From Tetranychus cinnabarinus (Eukaryota > Arthropoda > Arachnida > Trombidiformes > Tetranychidae), in assembly GCA_022266195.1 (NCBI GenBank), contig WHVY01000001.1, forward strand, positions 15,562,001-15,626,000: a stretch of 64,000 nucleotides of DNA. Reading direction: 5' to 3'. Both the position numbers and the translations under genes were made by a program. Within the stretch, counting starts at the first letter, position 1. Every line of letters begins with the position of its first letter. Shown one piece after another: positions 13,221 to 27,900 of this stretch. A model generated the notes under the pieces. The model was not told the origin of the DNA. It searched no databases and worked only from the letters and a program-made list of their open reading frames with translations.

Positions 13221-16200
13221 CACAAAATTCAGTGTGAATTGACCTGAACCAGAAATGGTAACCAACATGAGTTTGATGATAAAGTTTACAGCAGCAGAAG
13301 CAAAAAAGTAAACTTGAAACATAAGAAAAGTTGAATTGATTTAAAGTTTAAAAGTTGATACAAAAACAGAGTAAGTAAATATATATGAAAAAGGCGAAAA
13401 GCTATTCTTTGCAATATTCAATGGAAGAAGAAAAAAGAAAAGAAAGAAAATGCGAAAGAAAAGAAAGAGAAAACTAAATTTTCTTTCATGGAAAAGTATT
13501 TTTATCACATTTTGGAATCCTTTTGATGGCAAACAAAAAATACTCATGAGATTAAACAAGGAAAGTGTTGTGAAAGTGTGAATGAAAGGGAAAAAAGATA
13601 GCATAAATTGATGATGAAAAAAGAGTTGAAAGTTTCAAATTTATTCAGGGAGTGAATTGAGTTCAATATTTGATAACAAATAATAATATGCATGATAAGG
13701 AAGTGAAATAAGACAAAAAGGGTTTGAATTGATAATGACGTGGGAAGAGGACACAGTTAGTGTAAAATGAAATGTAAAATTGAAAGAGTCAGTGACAGCG
13801 TCCATGGATGGACAAAGCGTTAAACGATGTAAACGAGACTAAAGTTTAAACTCTTTTGTAACAAATTTGCTTGGGAAGTAAAAATATCAAGATATAAATT
13901 CAATTCCCAGGATAAAGTTAAAGATAAACAAATAATGAAAAATATGAGCCCATTTTTTCAGCCTTCAGGTTAAACTGTTTTACTCAACCTTTTGATTTAA
14001 TCCAATATCGAGTCAATTTTTCACCTTTACTTTATATTTAGATTTTGGGAAATCTTTTTTATCGGCAAAAGTTTCAATGTTATTTTACTTTGTTCACTCC
14101 AACTGGGAGTCAATTTTGAATGCTTTCAGTGTTTGACTTGAAAATGGGGGACAAATAAGTAAATAACTTTACCATCAACTTTTAGGTAAAATCATCTTCA
14201 TCATGATCGTCTTCATCATCTCTTTGATCATCATGATTCTTCCTTTGCTTTACCAGATAAGATGAGAGGATCAAAGATGAGGGAAGGAAAGGAAATCCAA
14301 GTAAGCTTGCAGGTTGGCCTAAAGGTTTTACAAATTCAATTCTCATGGGAACTTCCCATGGCACCAAGAATCATATTTCATGGCAATAATGGCTTGTACT
14401 TAGATGATGATGAGAAAAGAGGAAGAGAGGCAAAATATGAAGATAAAAAGAATGAAGTAAATAAGCATTGCAAGATATCAAAATTTCATCTTATTTAGCC
14501 AATATTATTATTTAGAGAAAAGCCTTTTTGCTCAGTTTTTTTCTTCTACTTCTAATAACAAGTTGAATTTGTAGCATTTGTAGCATTATTAGTACATTAT
14601 AACCTTATCGTTGGGTTGGTTTAGAACAACTTTCATTAGTTTCATCATGTTTCACAATTTTTCCTGTCAATATTTTCTTCGTTCAACTTTTCGTAAAACT
14701 TGTCTTCTAACGTGATTAAAGTAATATTTTTAATAATAACTAAACTTGTCCGATTATTTTGACGCTATCATTTAAAGATGAAGAGGTTGACCAGTTCAAT
14801 AGGCGAGAGTCACAAATTTTAAGCTCAAAATGAATCAGACTTGAAAAGCCTTCCAGAAATTATGTTAAAGAGTTATCGGTTCAAATGAATCAACATTAAA
14901 AAGCAAAATTTTGTTCTGATTCAAGTTTTGTTTGCTTCGCATTTCAATTCAAATATTTAAAGTAAACACTTTTTTAATAACAATCAGATGAGAGTAAAAT
15001 TAGCTCGATCATTGAGTGTTAGATAACTTTATTCAATAAAGTTTGCAATTCTTGGATAAGCATTGAAGGCAGTGAATTAAGCGACAGATTCAATCTGTTT
15101 CGGAACTTGCGAGAAAATTATTGAGTATAAACTGGCAATCTTGAAATCAATAAAATCCGAGAAGTAAATATAAAATGTCTGATTAAATGAAAAGTCCGAG
15201 TTAATGATAAGCTAAATGTCACATATTTTTACACAATTTTTTCGTTTTTCTTGGTTTCTTTTCAGCCTTTTAGAGGCTTTTTGTCCCTAAAATTGTTTTA
15301 TTGCTAAAAAATAATGACAATGTTTAGTTGTAAAATTGTTGATATTGAACCAATCAAATGTTATCTTAAATGTTATTGTTGGTCTTAACCTTTTCTTGAA
15401 AAGTCTTGATTGTTTACCAGATTGTAAATGGACTCTTTACTGTTGTCATGTACTTTCAACTAATTTATCCTGAAAAATTGAAAATTCACTTGGAGTTTTG
15501 ATGCTTTTTCTTGCTGAATAATCACTTTGACTAGCAAACACCAGTTTCACCATTAATGTGGTTAAATTGTTCAACAGTAAATTGAGTCAAAATTTGTCAA
15601 ATGTTTAAAGTGAAGTTATTATAAAGCAAAAATGAGAAGAAAAGTGAACAAAATTCAACAAAAGATGATAGTAATGGATGCTTGAAATTGAACTCTGTTT
15701 AACCATTTTACTCAATTGTAATGGATTGGCCTTGATTTGGACAGTTTAATTGTTTCCTTTTGAAATTGCAATGAATAAATTGTTGACATTTGTAAGCCAA
15801 GCAGCTCAGTAGGTGTCCAAAATGAGCTTCAAGAATCCCTTTACCAAACCTTTTTATTGTAATAACAAAACTTTTAGTTATCACAGCAAAACAACTCAAT
15901 GGAAACGAGAATTATATAAATGTTCATATTTTATGCTCAATTTAGGAACCATTTTGTTTTTAATTCAAGTTTAACCTTTTCTTGTTTCTCTCTCTTCACT
16001 GATTCTTCATCTTCATCATTCACTTTCTGCTCTTCATTTAACTCTAGATACGCTCAGTAAACACGGATTGAAACAAGAGGAAAACCTAATCTCAACTCTG
16101 AATTGTTATCTTGATAACTTGTCTTGCTTTTTTTGAATTTTTAACATTTTCCATGCAGAATCATGGTAATCATTTTTATACAGCAAATTGTTGAGGTTGA

Positions 16201-18789
16201 TCAAAATTGAGCTACTTTACTCTTCACTTGTTCATGAGTCAGACTGGTCAAGTTGAGTTTCATGTTAAAGTCATTTTTTGTAAACATTTTTCTTCGTTCG
16301 TCTTTCACTTCATTATTGAATGAAATGAATCATTGAAATCAGTTCTCTAAAGATCTTCTTTGAAGGTCAGACAGTTTTGAAAGTTCAATCTGAAATGATT
16401 ACTGACTGAAATGACTGATCATTTTACAAAGAATGATACTTTCGAGACAAAAGGCAATTTCTTGAAATTTGAAATTTCTTCAACTTCTCTCGTTTGAAGC
16501 ATTTTAATTTTCAACTGGAATCGATTTCAGATGATGATTGAGTAGATTGAGGTTTATATTGATGACAATGAATTTGGTCTGAAAATTGGCAGCTCATGAA
16601 ATGAAGTAAAAGGTGAAAGTTTGCTCTTGAAATGTTCAACCTTTTTTCGAAATGACCTGTAATGATGGGCGGGAATCCTGGGCTTACTTTATTATTGGAA
16701 CTGTCAGAATACCATTTCATGTTTAATTAAATGTTGAATGAAATTTTTTCTCTTCTTTTACATCTTGAATTGTTCTCAGGAATTTTATGAATGAATGAAT
16801 GAATTTTATTCAACCTTCTTTTTTCTTCTTGTTCACCTTTTTACTTTTCTCTTTTCTTTTCTTTTCCTCAGTCAACATTAAAGTCTTGAGATTGAATGTA
16901 TAACAAGATTGTGATATGATGTACAAGACAATGATTATCATCATTTTATACCATTCAAGTTGATGTTCAACTGTGAATTATGTGAAAATATTTGTCATCC
17001 CTGTGAGCTGATTGTTGTGATAATTTATAATAATCAAGTGCTCGTAAAAATGATGAAACTTGATAAGCGTTTGACACGCAACTTTACCAATGTCTTTACC
17101 AGAGTAACATGAAGACATTCATTTCTCATTATCATTCCCAGATAAGTATGGTTTCATCAAGTTTTACTTCCATTTTCAACCTTTGTTCAACCTTCAAATT
17201 TCATGATCAAATTATTGAGATTGAGTTTAATAAAAGTGTGAGGTAACCTTTCACATGCCATTGATTCAAACTGGGTTCACCAAATTTCCTGCCATTTCAA
17301 TAGAATCAAGATGAAAATTCAATTCAAAATTTTAGATTTTGAGCGCACACTTGGCTAAATCTGGTTCTGGTCAAATCGTCATGTGATAATTATTATATTG
17401 ATATTAAAGCAAAGTTGATAATAAATTGTCTTTAGCTAAGTGATTTGATTGTTATGATTATTATTATTGGGGCGTCAACAGTTTTAGATTGACTAACCCT
17501 TGATTGTTACCTTGACCAGTATTCATTATCATGTAAATGAACTGGCTACACGAGAATCATGATATTCATGTTGAGCCTTTTTTTCATCTTCATTGGCTTT
17601 TCTTGTTCCCTCCTTTTTTAGATAATGTCAAATTGTATAATATTTGAGGGAAAAAAATGAGATATAATAACACACGAAAATTGCAACTATTCATTAATTC
17701 CAGACACTGAGCATTCACCATTTATAAATGTAATCGTCTGGCTTTCATTCAACTTCAATTGAATCAGTTTTACTTTTGAAACAAAACAATTGAACAGGCA
17801 AACTAAGACACTTGTCAAAGTTGGTTCGTAAGGGAAGGTCATTTGTTTCAACTGTGGTCAAATGATTCTCAATGGATTCCCTTCTTGGTCAGTTTGTAAC
17901 ACAATTTGTTGTTGTCCAAAAACTTGCAAGGTAACGATTTTGACAGGATAGTGTTCAAAGATACAAACAGGCAAAATTGTACTTTTCATTATTGTAAGGA
18001 AAGGCAAAAGTTTTTACTTGCATTTGCTCACAGGCAAAGTCAAATGTTGAACAGGAGACAAAAAGAGCGATAAAAATGAGTAAAAATGATGAAAAGAATC
18101 ATTGGTTCAGTTTTTCTTGCTCTCATCTTTCAGCTTTCATATTCAATGAATCATATACAATTTTGTCTGATGATGCCATTCATTTATCATGAAAAGAATG
18201 GAACAAGAAGGAGAGAGAAAAAGATAAAATAATTGAGAGTTGGATGAAGTCGAAGATGAAAAGAGATGAAAAGAAGAAGAAAAGCTCAATTTGAGAGGAA
18301 AGAATGGAAAAATGTGGATGAGAATCAATTTAATAATGATAATAATAGTCGTAACCATCACAACTATTGCTATTATTATTAGCAAAATGGACTAGGTCAG
18401 ATGAAGAAGGTTTAACGATGCAAAAAAAGAAGCTGAAAATTGGATAAAGCAAAGGATATGACATAAATTGGACTCCCTGAAGAGAGTTAAGATGGATGAA
18501 TTAAGATTCACTCCAAGATAACTGGGAGTGATAAGACTCTGGGAGTGAATAGTGAGGAAACATTTAAACTCAACATTTGATGTTGAATTGCAAAAGTTGA
18601 ACCAAGACTCATATGGATACAAATGGCCTTCAAAAAGTTTCAACTTTGTTCATCTTGAAAGAGTAAAGATGAAAAGGGATAATAACAAGGAGTGAAAGTA
18701 AGTGATAATATCTTGACATTAGTTTCGTCTTCATTCATGACTGTCTTTCGTTACCTTCAATAGTTACTCCATCAAGTCATGATGACGAT

Positions 18790-18808
18790 ATGATGATGAT
18801 GATGATGA
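18790..18808. repeat. GAT microsatellite
   Basis: A short perfect GAT run; similar imperfect GAT tracts recur at 32991-33032, about 26880-26910 and 39597-39612. Confidence 0.85.
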
Positions 18809-19869
18809 AAAGGTTTTTCCGTTTGAGATTTGCAGCAAAAGCTTTTACCAATAAAATTTGAAGGAAAAGTTGAAAAGTGATGAACAAAAAAAAGTGAATT
18901 TTCGTTGGAAGCAAAAAATGAATCTTCTTCTTTTTTTGCTTCTTCTCCTTTCATTCTGTCTTTCTGTCAATTGAACTTTTTTTTGCACTTTACTGAGTAA
19001 TCTCAAGTCATGTGTGATAAGTTAGCTTTAATCCATTAGATCAAAACTGGGAGTTTTTTCCCTATCCTCTTCATCACCAACACTTTGAATGCTTGGTGTG
19101 GCTTGCAAGGTTTGTGCTTATAGTTTTTTTACTCGACTTGCTCATCTGGGAGTGAAAAATATTGTTTCAACTGTTCAAAAAGGTTTAAATGATTGTTTGT
19201 CGACCAAGCCAAAAAAAGGTCATCATGATTCACAAGAGGGAGAATGATGGTGATGATGGTTGAAACTATGGGAGGTTATGAAAAATGCTGAGCTTTTTTA
19301 CTGTTATTGTCGTTACAATCATGTTGACTCTTTTGGCTCTTCTTGTATTAATAAAAAAAATTGGAGCAAAAAATTGAAGCTCAGTTGGGAGTTAAATATA
19401 TCGTCATCTTGTTCATTTTTTTGTGCAACGTTTAAAACTTGGTCCTTTCTTAATCACCAAAACTAACCGTAAACATTAATTTTTATTAATATAAAACGAA
19501 TGTCTCTTTTCATAGTCCAACCACTCGCATCATTATCATCATGTCATTTGTTACCCTAAACTGGGAGTCAACTGGGAATGTTGAAGTTTAAGGGAAGCAG
19601 ATAAATATATTTATACTCGAGTTAATAGCGCACTGTTGTTTAATGTATATAATCAGGGTCAGGCTAAGAAGTTGAGATTGGAATGAAAGCCGATTAAGGT
19701 TGTGAATAACTCTCCATCCACAGGCAAGTAAACTGCAAGCTGATGTTAAAAATTATAAGTTTAAAGCAAAATTACTCAAATTACTTTTGTTAAAAAAATT
19801 GACTAAAAATGAAATAATATGAGTCTCGATAAATCGAGAAAAACTGAATTTCTCAATTTTATGAATCAT

Positions 19870-20042
19870 TGACAAGGATAGGTTAGTTTTACCCTGAGTA
19901 CGAGAGCCACCGCAGGTTCAGGCAGAAGGTAAATGTGACTGCTCGACTGAATCGCCTGACTTATGACTGCTTATAAGTCAGAATCCCGTCATTATACGGT
20001 AATATCGTTAAGTACTCGGTGTGACTGTAGGTAGATTGATCG
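19870..20042 (+). pseudogene. Degenerate 28S rRNA 3'-end fragment
   Basis: Several stretches match the universally conserved 3' end of large-subunit rRNA in the right order: GGTTAGTTTTACCCT (19880-19894), AGTACGAGAG followed by CCGCAGGTTCAGGC (19897-19924), TTATGACTG, then TAAGTCAGAATCCCG (19974-19988). Two segments are missing relative to a normal 28S: the sarcin-loop-proximal piece after ACCCT, and the piece holding the GAAGCTACCATC block. So it is not functional. After AATCCCG it continues with a diverged tail resembling chelicerate rather than fly 28S. It is either a stray rDNA copy or the rRNA-derived head of a SINE. Confidence 0.8.
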
Positions 20043-21958
20043 GTGAATCGATGAATATTTGTAACAATTTTTCCCTTTTTGTGGAAGTGCTAGCAAATTC
20101 AGCTGAAATCATGATTTACTCTGTTTCATTGAGCAAAATTGGATTTAAAAGTTTTCTTGAAGTGTATTCAAAGGTCGCATGAAGAGTAAATGAAATTTCA
20201 AAAAACTGAGTCAACTTAAAGAGCTACAACAAAAGCGGGACCAAAATTGATTGTAAAATAAACAGTCTATCGATCAATCATGTCCAGCATTTAATATGCA
20301 CAGAATATGCAATAACGTTGACAGTTTTACAACTTTAAAATTTTCCAAATGCTTCTTGCATTTTCACTAACACTTTCCCATTCCCACCTCCAAAACACTT
20401 GATCAACAAGATAAGAGACTGGGAAGCTTTTCCCTCCCAGTCAATCACTTGATAGCAACAATGCGACTTAAAACTCATGTATTTGAAAATGAAATTTCAA
20501 TAAAAGCTTAGAAACCAATAAATATCAATATTGTGTAACATGTTAATATCAATGTTTACCTGTTTTCAGTTGATAACATTTTTGATTAATTTACAAAGGT
20601 AAAGGTAACTCAATATGATGTCGAGATTATTTACTCGCTATAAATGAAAAGTAAAATATTACTGTTTAGAGTTATCATTCACTTGATTATCTGATATTAA
20701 TTTACGTCAACTCTCACATTTTCATCTCAAGAAGCAACAAAGATTTATCAATCCAAGAGCATGAATCAATAAAAATAGCAATGCTAATAGTGATGATATT
20801 TTGTGAGGTTTGTGTGCTTTCGGCTCATGAAGCAACTGTGCTAAAAGGATTATTAAACTTTTTTTGTTACCTTGAAACAAAGTTGAATGTTGATTCAAAC
20901 AAGAATTTCATTTCCATCATGAATGGTGATAGACATTTTATGCAAAAAATAATTGATTGGTGTTGAACGAAACAAAGCTCAAACAAACAAGGATGAGAAA
21001 AGTTTTCTTGAAATGTTGATAATAATAATGATATATTAATCTGTATTGTGAAAGGTTCAGGTAAGTGTTCAGTGAGCACAAAATTGAAACACTTTTTTGC
21101 TTCTCTCATGAAATGATATCAACTTTTTTTTTATTGTTGATATTTTGCTTCTTTTTTCCTTTTTTACTTCATGATGAACAAACATGAAACATTAACGCTT
21201 TATTCAAGGCTATCGTTTTGTTATAATAACGGTAATAAAAAAAACAATTGTTATACATTGTTATCATGATGATTGGATGAACAAAAGCAAACAATTGAAT
21301 TCAATTGTTTCACACAAATCATTCAGCAAATGTTACTCGTGTTACTAGCCTTAACCTTGTGTAAACTGTTATTATCATTTTCTGTTTTCTGTCCACCAAA
21401 TTGTGGATTCACTGGGAGTTCAACAACAGTTTCAGATATTACAATTGATATCAACTTTCCTTTGATTACATTTACCAAACTTTTCCCATTAAAATCACTT
21501 CTAAACCAAACGAAACCAGAAAATGCTCGAGTTTAGATATTTTCAAGAAAAGTTGGACAAATGAAGTCCTCTTCTGAATCAATTTGGCCACAAAGAAACT
21601 GACAGAACTTTTACTCGATATAGCTTTTGGAAACGAAAAGTCAATTTATTTTTAGAAGAAAATAATCGAAAAGTGTCTATCATGTTTCGGCAAAATTCAT
21701 TCAAAGAGGAAAAAATCTACTCGAAATTCAAAAAGACATCTGACGATTTTTTCGCTATGCATTTTCGAATGGGTTTAAAAATGTTATCTATTCGAAGTCG
21801 AAATTAAAACGATGTACTCATACCGAGGGTAACTTGATTCATCAGAATTCTGTCAGTTCTGACATGAACGTATAGAACTGTAAAATATGTTTGACACCTT
21901 AATATTTGAGTTCTCAACAGAAATAAATAAATAAGAAAATTCGAAGCTGAACAAGAAC

Positions 21959-22280
21959 TTAAATATTACGATTTTTTTCGCTGCCCCAACTTTGCAACTT
22001 AAGCTTTCGTCCAATATAAGTTTCTATTATATTTTGGTATTCCTGAAGTTCTTGAAAATTTGTTTGCCCTTGCGACAGTGTAAGAGATGAATGATTATCT
22101 TTCTGATTTTTCCTTCAACAGTTCTTAGAATCTTTCGTTGAGCTGCTCAATGTACACATCGCAAAACTAAGATTCTGTATTCTTCTTCCTTTCGTCTAAG
22201 GATTTGATAAGTTTCTTTCTGAGGTTGCAAAGAAGCATTCTCATTTTTCGGCTCCAAAAGCAGACAAATAAGTTTTCTGT
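21959..22280 (-). pseudogene. Decayed coding remnant, coiled-coil-like
   Basis: Read on the minus strand, two protein-like segments follow each other in different frames. About 22280-22150 gives a polar stretch including QPQKETYQILRRKEEEYRI, ending in an in-frame stop. Segment 22114-21959 has an open frame including TNFQELQEYQNIIETYIGRK and ends in TAA. The Gln/Glu/Lys-rich character suggests a coiled coil. The stop and frame change indicate decay, or a small intron I could not place. I do not recognise the family; chance is possible. Confidence 0.25.
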
Positions 22281-24880
22281 CAGAAGTTCAGATGCTGTTC
22301 TAAAAATTGGTTTGATCATTTGATACTTTTGAACTTTACATGAAAGTGAGCTTTTCTTACCTTCATATCAAGATTAATGTTTTCCTGTTGCTTATTGTTA
22401 ACGATTGCGAACCCGTAAACCAGAAGAATGTAAATTATCGAAGAGAATCAATTTCCAACTTGAGTAATTTTTGTTTCATCGTCAGTCGCCAGTGAACATT
22501 AAAGTTGACTAAAATTTTCTATTGCAATAGAGAAATGAGGGAAAAAAGGAAATGAAAAGTTAATTAGTTAAATGAGAATAGAGAGGAAAACTATTGATCC
22601 AATTTAATTGTGTGTGATTAAAATGGATGAAAATTTGAGTCCAGATTAATAGCAACATGATATCATCATTGAACCATTATCATACGTCAACCTAATTCTG
22701 AGTTTTCATTTTTTCCTTTTTCCTTTTTTTCTGTTTCATTCTGTACCTCAATTTGGACGTGACTTTGCTCAACAATTGAACTCAGCTCAGATCAAGTCAA
22801 ATTACCAATTAAAGTCAAGTTAAATTATATTAAACAACCAGACAGAATCAATATCCATCAACCAGAATTGCAAGAGAAGACAAAAAGAGCGAAAAAAGTG
22901 AAACTTTAATCAAAGATAATCAGGTAATTCGACGTTTCATCGATTGTGACTATTGATCAAACAATGGATTTTTGAAAAGTCGAGAGTCAAAATTGAATAT
23001 CATTTTCAGCAGATATTCACAGAGAAGAATAATGATGTTCCAGTTTTAACCTTGCATGATACTTTGAGTTTGAAAACATTTGCTTGTTGAAACATTTTTC
23101 AATTTGGTTCGAGTTCAATGAAGTGCAAAAACAATTTGTTGGCTTCAAAATGCTCGACGCAAATTGTGATCCAAAAATGAATCGAATCTTGACTTATCCT
23201 TGATCATTATAAACTCAACTTCAGTTCTGTCAACTGATGTTCAATTTTTCATTATAAAAGTTGGATTTGTGATATTCTTTGATGTCTTCATCATGATCAT
23301 CATTCACTTGCTATTGGAATGAAAATTGAATTTCATCAAATGCAATCATTTTGTCAGAAAATGAAATGAAAAATGGATTTTCATTGGCGAATTATTGTCA
23401 TTTGATTGAGTTTCAGTGTAATTGATCCACTGATTTTGGTCAAAAGATTACCGACTAAATCTGGTCAGTTTCTTTGGGATCAAAATGTTGCAGCATTTCA
23501 TCGTAACTCAAGTTTCCTTAGAACTTCAAGTTGACCGCAAATTCGGTTAATTCAAATTTATATTCTTCTCTATTCATCATGAACTTTGCAAATGTTTTCG
23601 ATGAAATTTCTCAACTGATTAGGAATTGCAAGAAATATTGCCTCAAATAAAACATTGTGTGACTTGAATGGTAAATTTTTGCTCGAAATTGTAAATTGCA
23701 TTTTCTTTCTTTACATATTTCGAGTTTTCAAAATTTCAATAATGAAACTTTCTTATTATGAAAGGAAAAGTTAATAAAATTTCAATTGGTAATCAAATAA
23801 ATTTCAATTTCCATTTGGTTTTAGCAAGAAAAGACGATGAAAATAATGAATATCACTTCGATTGGAACAAAGAAATTTTAAATAACCAGAAACAATTCAA
23901 TTTGTTCATTAATATGAAAATTTTAAGAATCTATTAAATCTTATTGAATAACAACTAAACTAAAGACTCCAAGTTAACGTACTTTATGCTGTTTAAACTT
24001 GCATAGACTAAAGTCAAGTTATAACTCAACTAATTAAAATTGTCATTCAATGAAAACTTCATTTTAGTACTCAAAGTCAGACATGAAATAACATCACTTT
24101 GAATAAGAACAATAAAGCAATGAGAACTGAAAATTAGTCTCTTAAATGCAGTACGAGCTATTATACCCATCAGTAAATGAAGTAAAGCATGATGTTGAAA
24201 ACTTTGTAACGAACACTTCAATCATCAATCAAAATATTTATCCTTCAATATAGTTTGAATAAGACTGAAAAGTTAATTTTTAGGTTTTCTGGTAAACAAT
24301 TTGGTTCTTTTTCATGGATTTAAATTGATCAAAATCTACAGTCTGGATAATTTGTGTAAACTTTTATATCAAAAATATAAGCTTTTCAAATGCGTTTAAC
24401 TTTCTTAATAATTCCTAGTTAATTATTTAAGATCATTTCAATTTTCATGCTTTTTTAAGCCTTTGAGGTTGAACACTTAACAATATTTTGAGATGCAATA
24501 TTTGGATCCTTATTTGGTATTTGAACTTAGAATGCGAAACTTGAGGCTTTGAACATTTACTGTTGCAGTTTGAACGAAAGATTTAAACAATAATAAATTT
24601 GAATTTGAAATGCATTGATTCGATATTGAAATTTGGGTTCATCTTTTCTTGACATATAATGTTCACTTTAACCTAAATATTGTCAATTTTGTTTGTACTT
24701 TTTTTCAATGGCTTTTACATGATTCTGATGAAAGACAATTTTGATCGTTCTTAATGGTTTTGTGTTAAGGTGAGATTATTTTGCTCAGCATTTCATTTAC
24801 TTTTCTCAATTTAAATGGCCTTCCATTAAAACCATTATTTTATTTGCAATACAAAAGGTTCATTTTAATTTTAAAATGCA

Positions 24881-24900
24881 AAGAAGAAGAAGAAGAAGAA
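24881..24900. repeat. AAG microsatellite
   Basis: A short perfect AAG run of about seven units. Confidence 0.85.
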
Positions 24901-27900
24901 TTGTCTTTGGAATGAACATGTAAATGATACAAAGGTTAACATTGATAATCGATAGAATACATTTAAATTTTCATGATAATGGAACGATATTAATTTTCAA
25001 TGATTTCCCGATTCCATGCAATAGCTAATGTAATATAAAAGCCATTCAAGTTTAACCCAAAATCCTTTTCTGGTTCAATACAATTACCGCATAAGTTGGC
25101 CAATAAGTTTATCAATGTTTCAATGACATTTGCGAGGTTCTTTGTGCCTTCTCAGTGTTCCTGCTGTTATCAGCATTTATTACATTATCCTGTTATAAAA
25201 TGTTGAGATGAATGTTGATATATTTATAGCCTATCAAAGTGTCACACTGTAGCTTCATGTTGTACCTTTAATTAGGTTTGACAATGTAAGCCGAGAGGAA
25301 GCAAGAAAAAATGGATTTTTACTTTTAATTTATGGTTTCTTGCCAGGTTGACGTGAATGGTATAACAATAATAGTAATGGTGAAAATGGTAATAATACCA
25401 CAACAAAAGAACACACAAAATATGCAAGATAATTAGCAGATAATGTTTCATTGTTACCATTATTGTTATTAATAAATGATTGTTAATAGTTGCGATTCTC
25501 TTCATTAAAGCTACTAATGTCAAGTTTGACAAAAAAACAAGACCAATAATGAATCAAAGTTATTGCAATTCAGTCAAGATCATCTTTATTCGTGAGACGG
25601 AATCAAGACAAATCAGAAAAGGTCAATCGTCATGAAACTTGATGAGATGAGAATCCCAATCATCTATTTTTAGTCTAAAACTGTCGATATAAATTGATGA
25701 ATGGATTCAAGTCAATTCAAGTTGTCAACCTTTACATTTGCGTCAATTTTTCGGATTATTTTGTTAAAAACTAAACATTTGTTTCCAATCAAAGGAATCA
25801 ATGATTAATCTTTAACTTTTACATTAGCTTGTTGTCTTAAAACTGCTTGGAGTGAAGAAAGGAATGATTTAACGATTAATTTGACCAATCAATCAAAGAC
25901 TGATCACTGATATGAATTTCAAGCTTGTTTTGCTTGGATTTTGGATTAATGGGAATCTTGTTTCATCAATTTTGTTCAATGTTTTTTGATCAGAAAATCG
26001 ATAATTATTAATTTAAATCCATTGCAAGCTGAGAAACCTTAGCATTTGGTTGGGCTAATTGTTTACCTTTTTCATTGTTGATCTAAAGTTAATTTAGTTT
26101 CTGTAAACTGCAATAATAATAAAAACATTTCTATGCTTTTCAATGAAACTGCAAATATTTTTCTCTCTTTAATCTAATAGACTTTATTTTTGATTATCAT
26201 ATTAATAGTATGATTATCATTAGAATGGTAAAGTAAATGACTTTCCTTCCCTTTCCTTTTGCTGTTTTAATATTAGTATTTCTTGCTGATTATTTCACTC
26301 TTTACTTTTGCCTGAAATCACATGAAAACTTTTATCCCTTTTGATAAGCATTTATATTTATAAATCAAATGTTAAACTTAGTTTTAACTTAAGTGGGTTT
26401 ACTTGTTAACTAAATGATGAACGATAGTTATCACTTCAACATATCATTTAAAATAACAACAACATTCCTCACTTGCAGGGAGTGATTGTTATGCTTAATA
26501 ATTATGAAAGCAGTTACTTAGTTTCACTCCATTTCACCATGGCTATTGATTAGCTGTTTAACAATAGTCAAAGGTAAAGTGTGATTCAGTTTGACTACGA
26601 TTTTAACCTTCATCTTGCTAAACCGGGTTCATCTTAATCACCAATAACAGCTTGTTTTGAGGCATCTTAATGTCGATGAATATTGAATGGAATCAATTGG
26701 TCAGATTAGGTTCAATTTGGGTTTCGTGTTGATCAAGTTGATTGAGGTTGAAATGGTTAATGAGTGTTAAACGAAAAGGAAAAAAAGTTTAGTTTAAAAA
26801 GCATTTTTGTTCTGGTAAACACTGAAGTTCTCATCAGAATAATGTTTCCTATTTTGGTTATTTGATAGTTGATATAAAGCAATGATGATGTTGATGATTA
26901 TGATGATGATACTGAATCAATCGATTGAAATGTTGTTACAATCTCAGTTGAATTACATGAGAATCTTTTCTTTTCTTTTTTTCTTTCGCCTTCCTTCTTA
27001 ACCATCATGACTATTGATTCAGGTAATATAAGATTGGGAATTAAGCAGAAGAGTGGAGAACAAAATGGAAAGGAAATGTTGTTTCACTCCTCAAGATTCA
27101 TGATTATTCTGTTGTAGACTGATGATGTGCTTAAAATGATAATCTAAAACAATAACCATTCAATTTTCAGTTACTTTCATTTTTACCCAAACGTTAATCA
27201 CAATCTGAATCAACATTGAAAAGGTTTTTTGTTTTTGTTCCTTGTTTCATGCTTTACCTTTATGATGCTACAGAAAAGCAAAACATGAAACAATTTAACC
27301 TGATGATGATAATAACGATGCTGAAACGAGTCTTCAATTTTCAACTCATTTCACCGTTAATGGAGTTTCAACTTGGAACAGATTATTTTGCTTCGCTTCA
27401 ATTTCACCTTCAACTTTTTTTCATCAATTGACAATCAATTATTGGTAAAGTTGTTCCATTGGTAATCATCAATTCAGTTGACTTAGTCAATTGTTTTGTA
27501 CTTTGTCCGTCTTGGACATTATTGGCATCATATTAGATACAATTTTTCATCTAAAATCCAAGTATAACAACAATTGTTACTCTTGACTCTTCAGTTGAAC
27601 TGGAAGAATCAACAAACAGGAAAATGTAACTTGCCAATGAACACAGAATCATAAAAAGTGATTGAACAAAAGGAAAGTTTAGGCAAAATTGGAGCAAAAA
27701 AGATCAATGATAATGGGTAAAGCAATAAACGGTAAATGATACTGAATAAATGTACATCAAATCATCTGAGGAATGAAGAGTTTGAAACAAAGCCAGAGAA
27801 TCAATAGTTTGATAATAAAATGAGTTTAGTGTATGAGACTGAGATAGATTCATAATTTGAAGGTAAACCCAATCCCAAGACTCATCAAGTGGATCAACAT

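Larger units (their letters stand above)
12991..19869. other. Non-coding stretch
   Basis: No gene is supported. It contains a CT microsatellite at 13202-13220, a GAT run at 18790-18808, and the beginning of a cluster of CTGGGAGT motifs (14101, 18521, 18538, 19046, 19145, 19383, 19560). The frame at 14262-14498 and its antisense partner were judged chance. Confidence 0.5.

Noticed and set aside
14182..14498. Overlapping sense and antisense frames
   Set aside because: Low-complexity Asp/Lys-rich ends and no recognisable domain or conserved splice sites.
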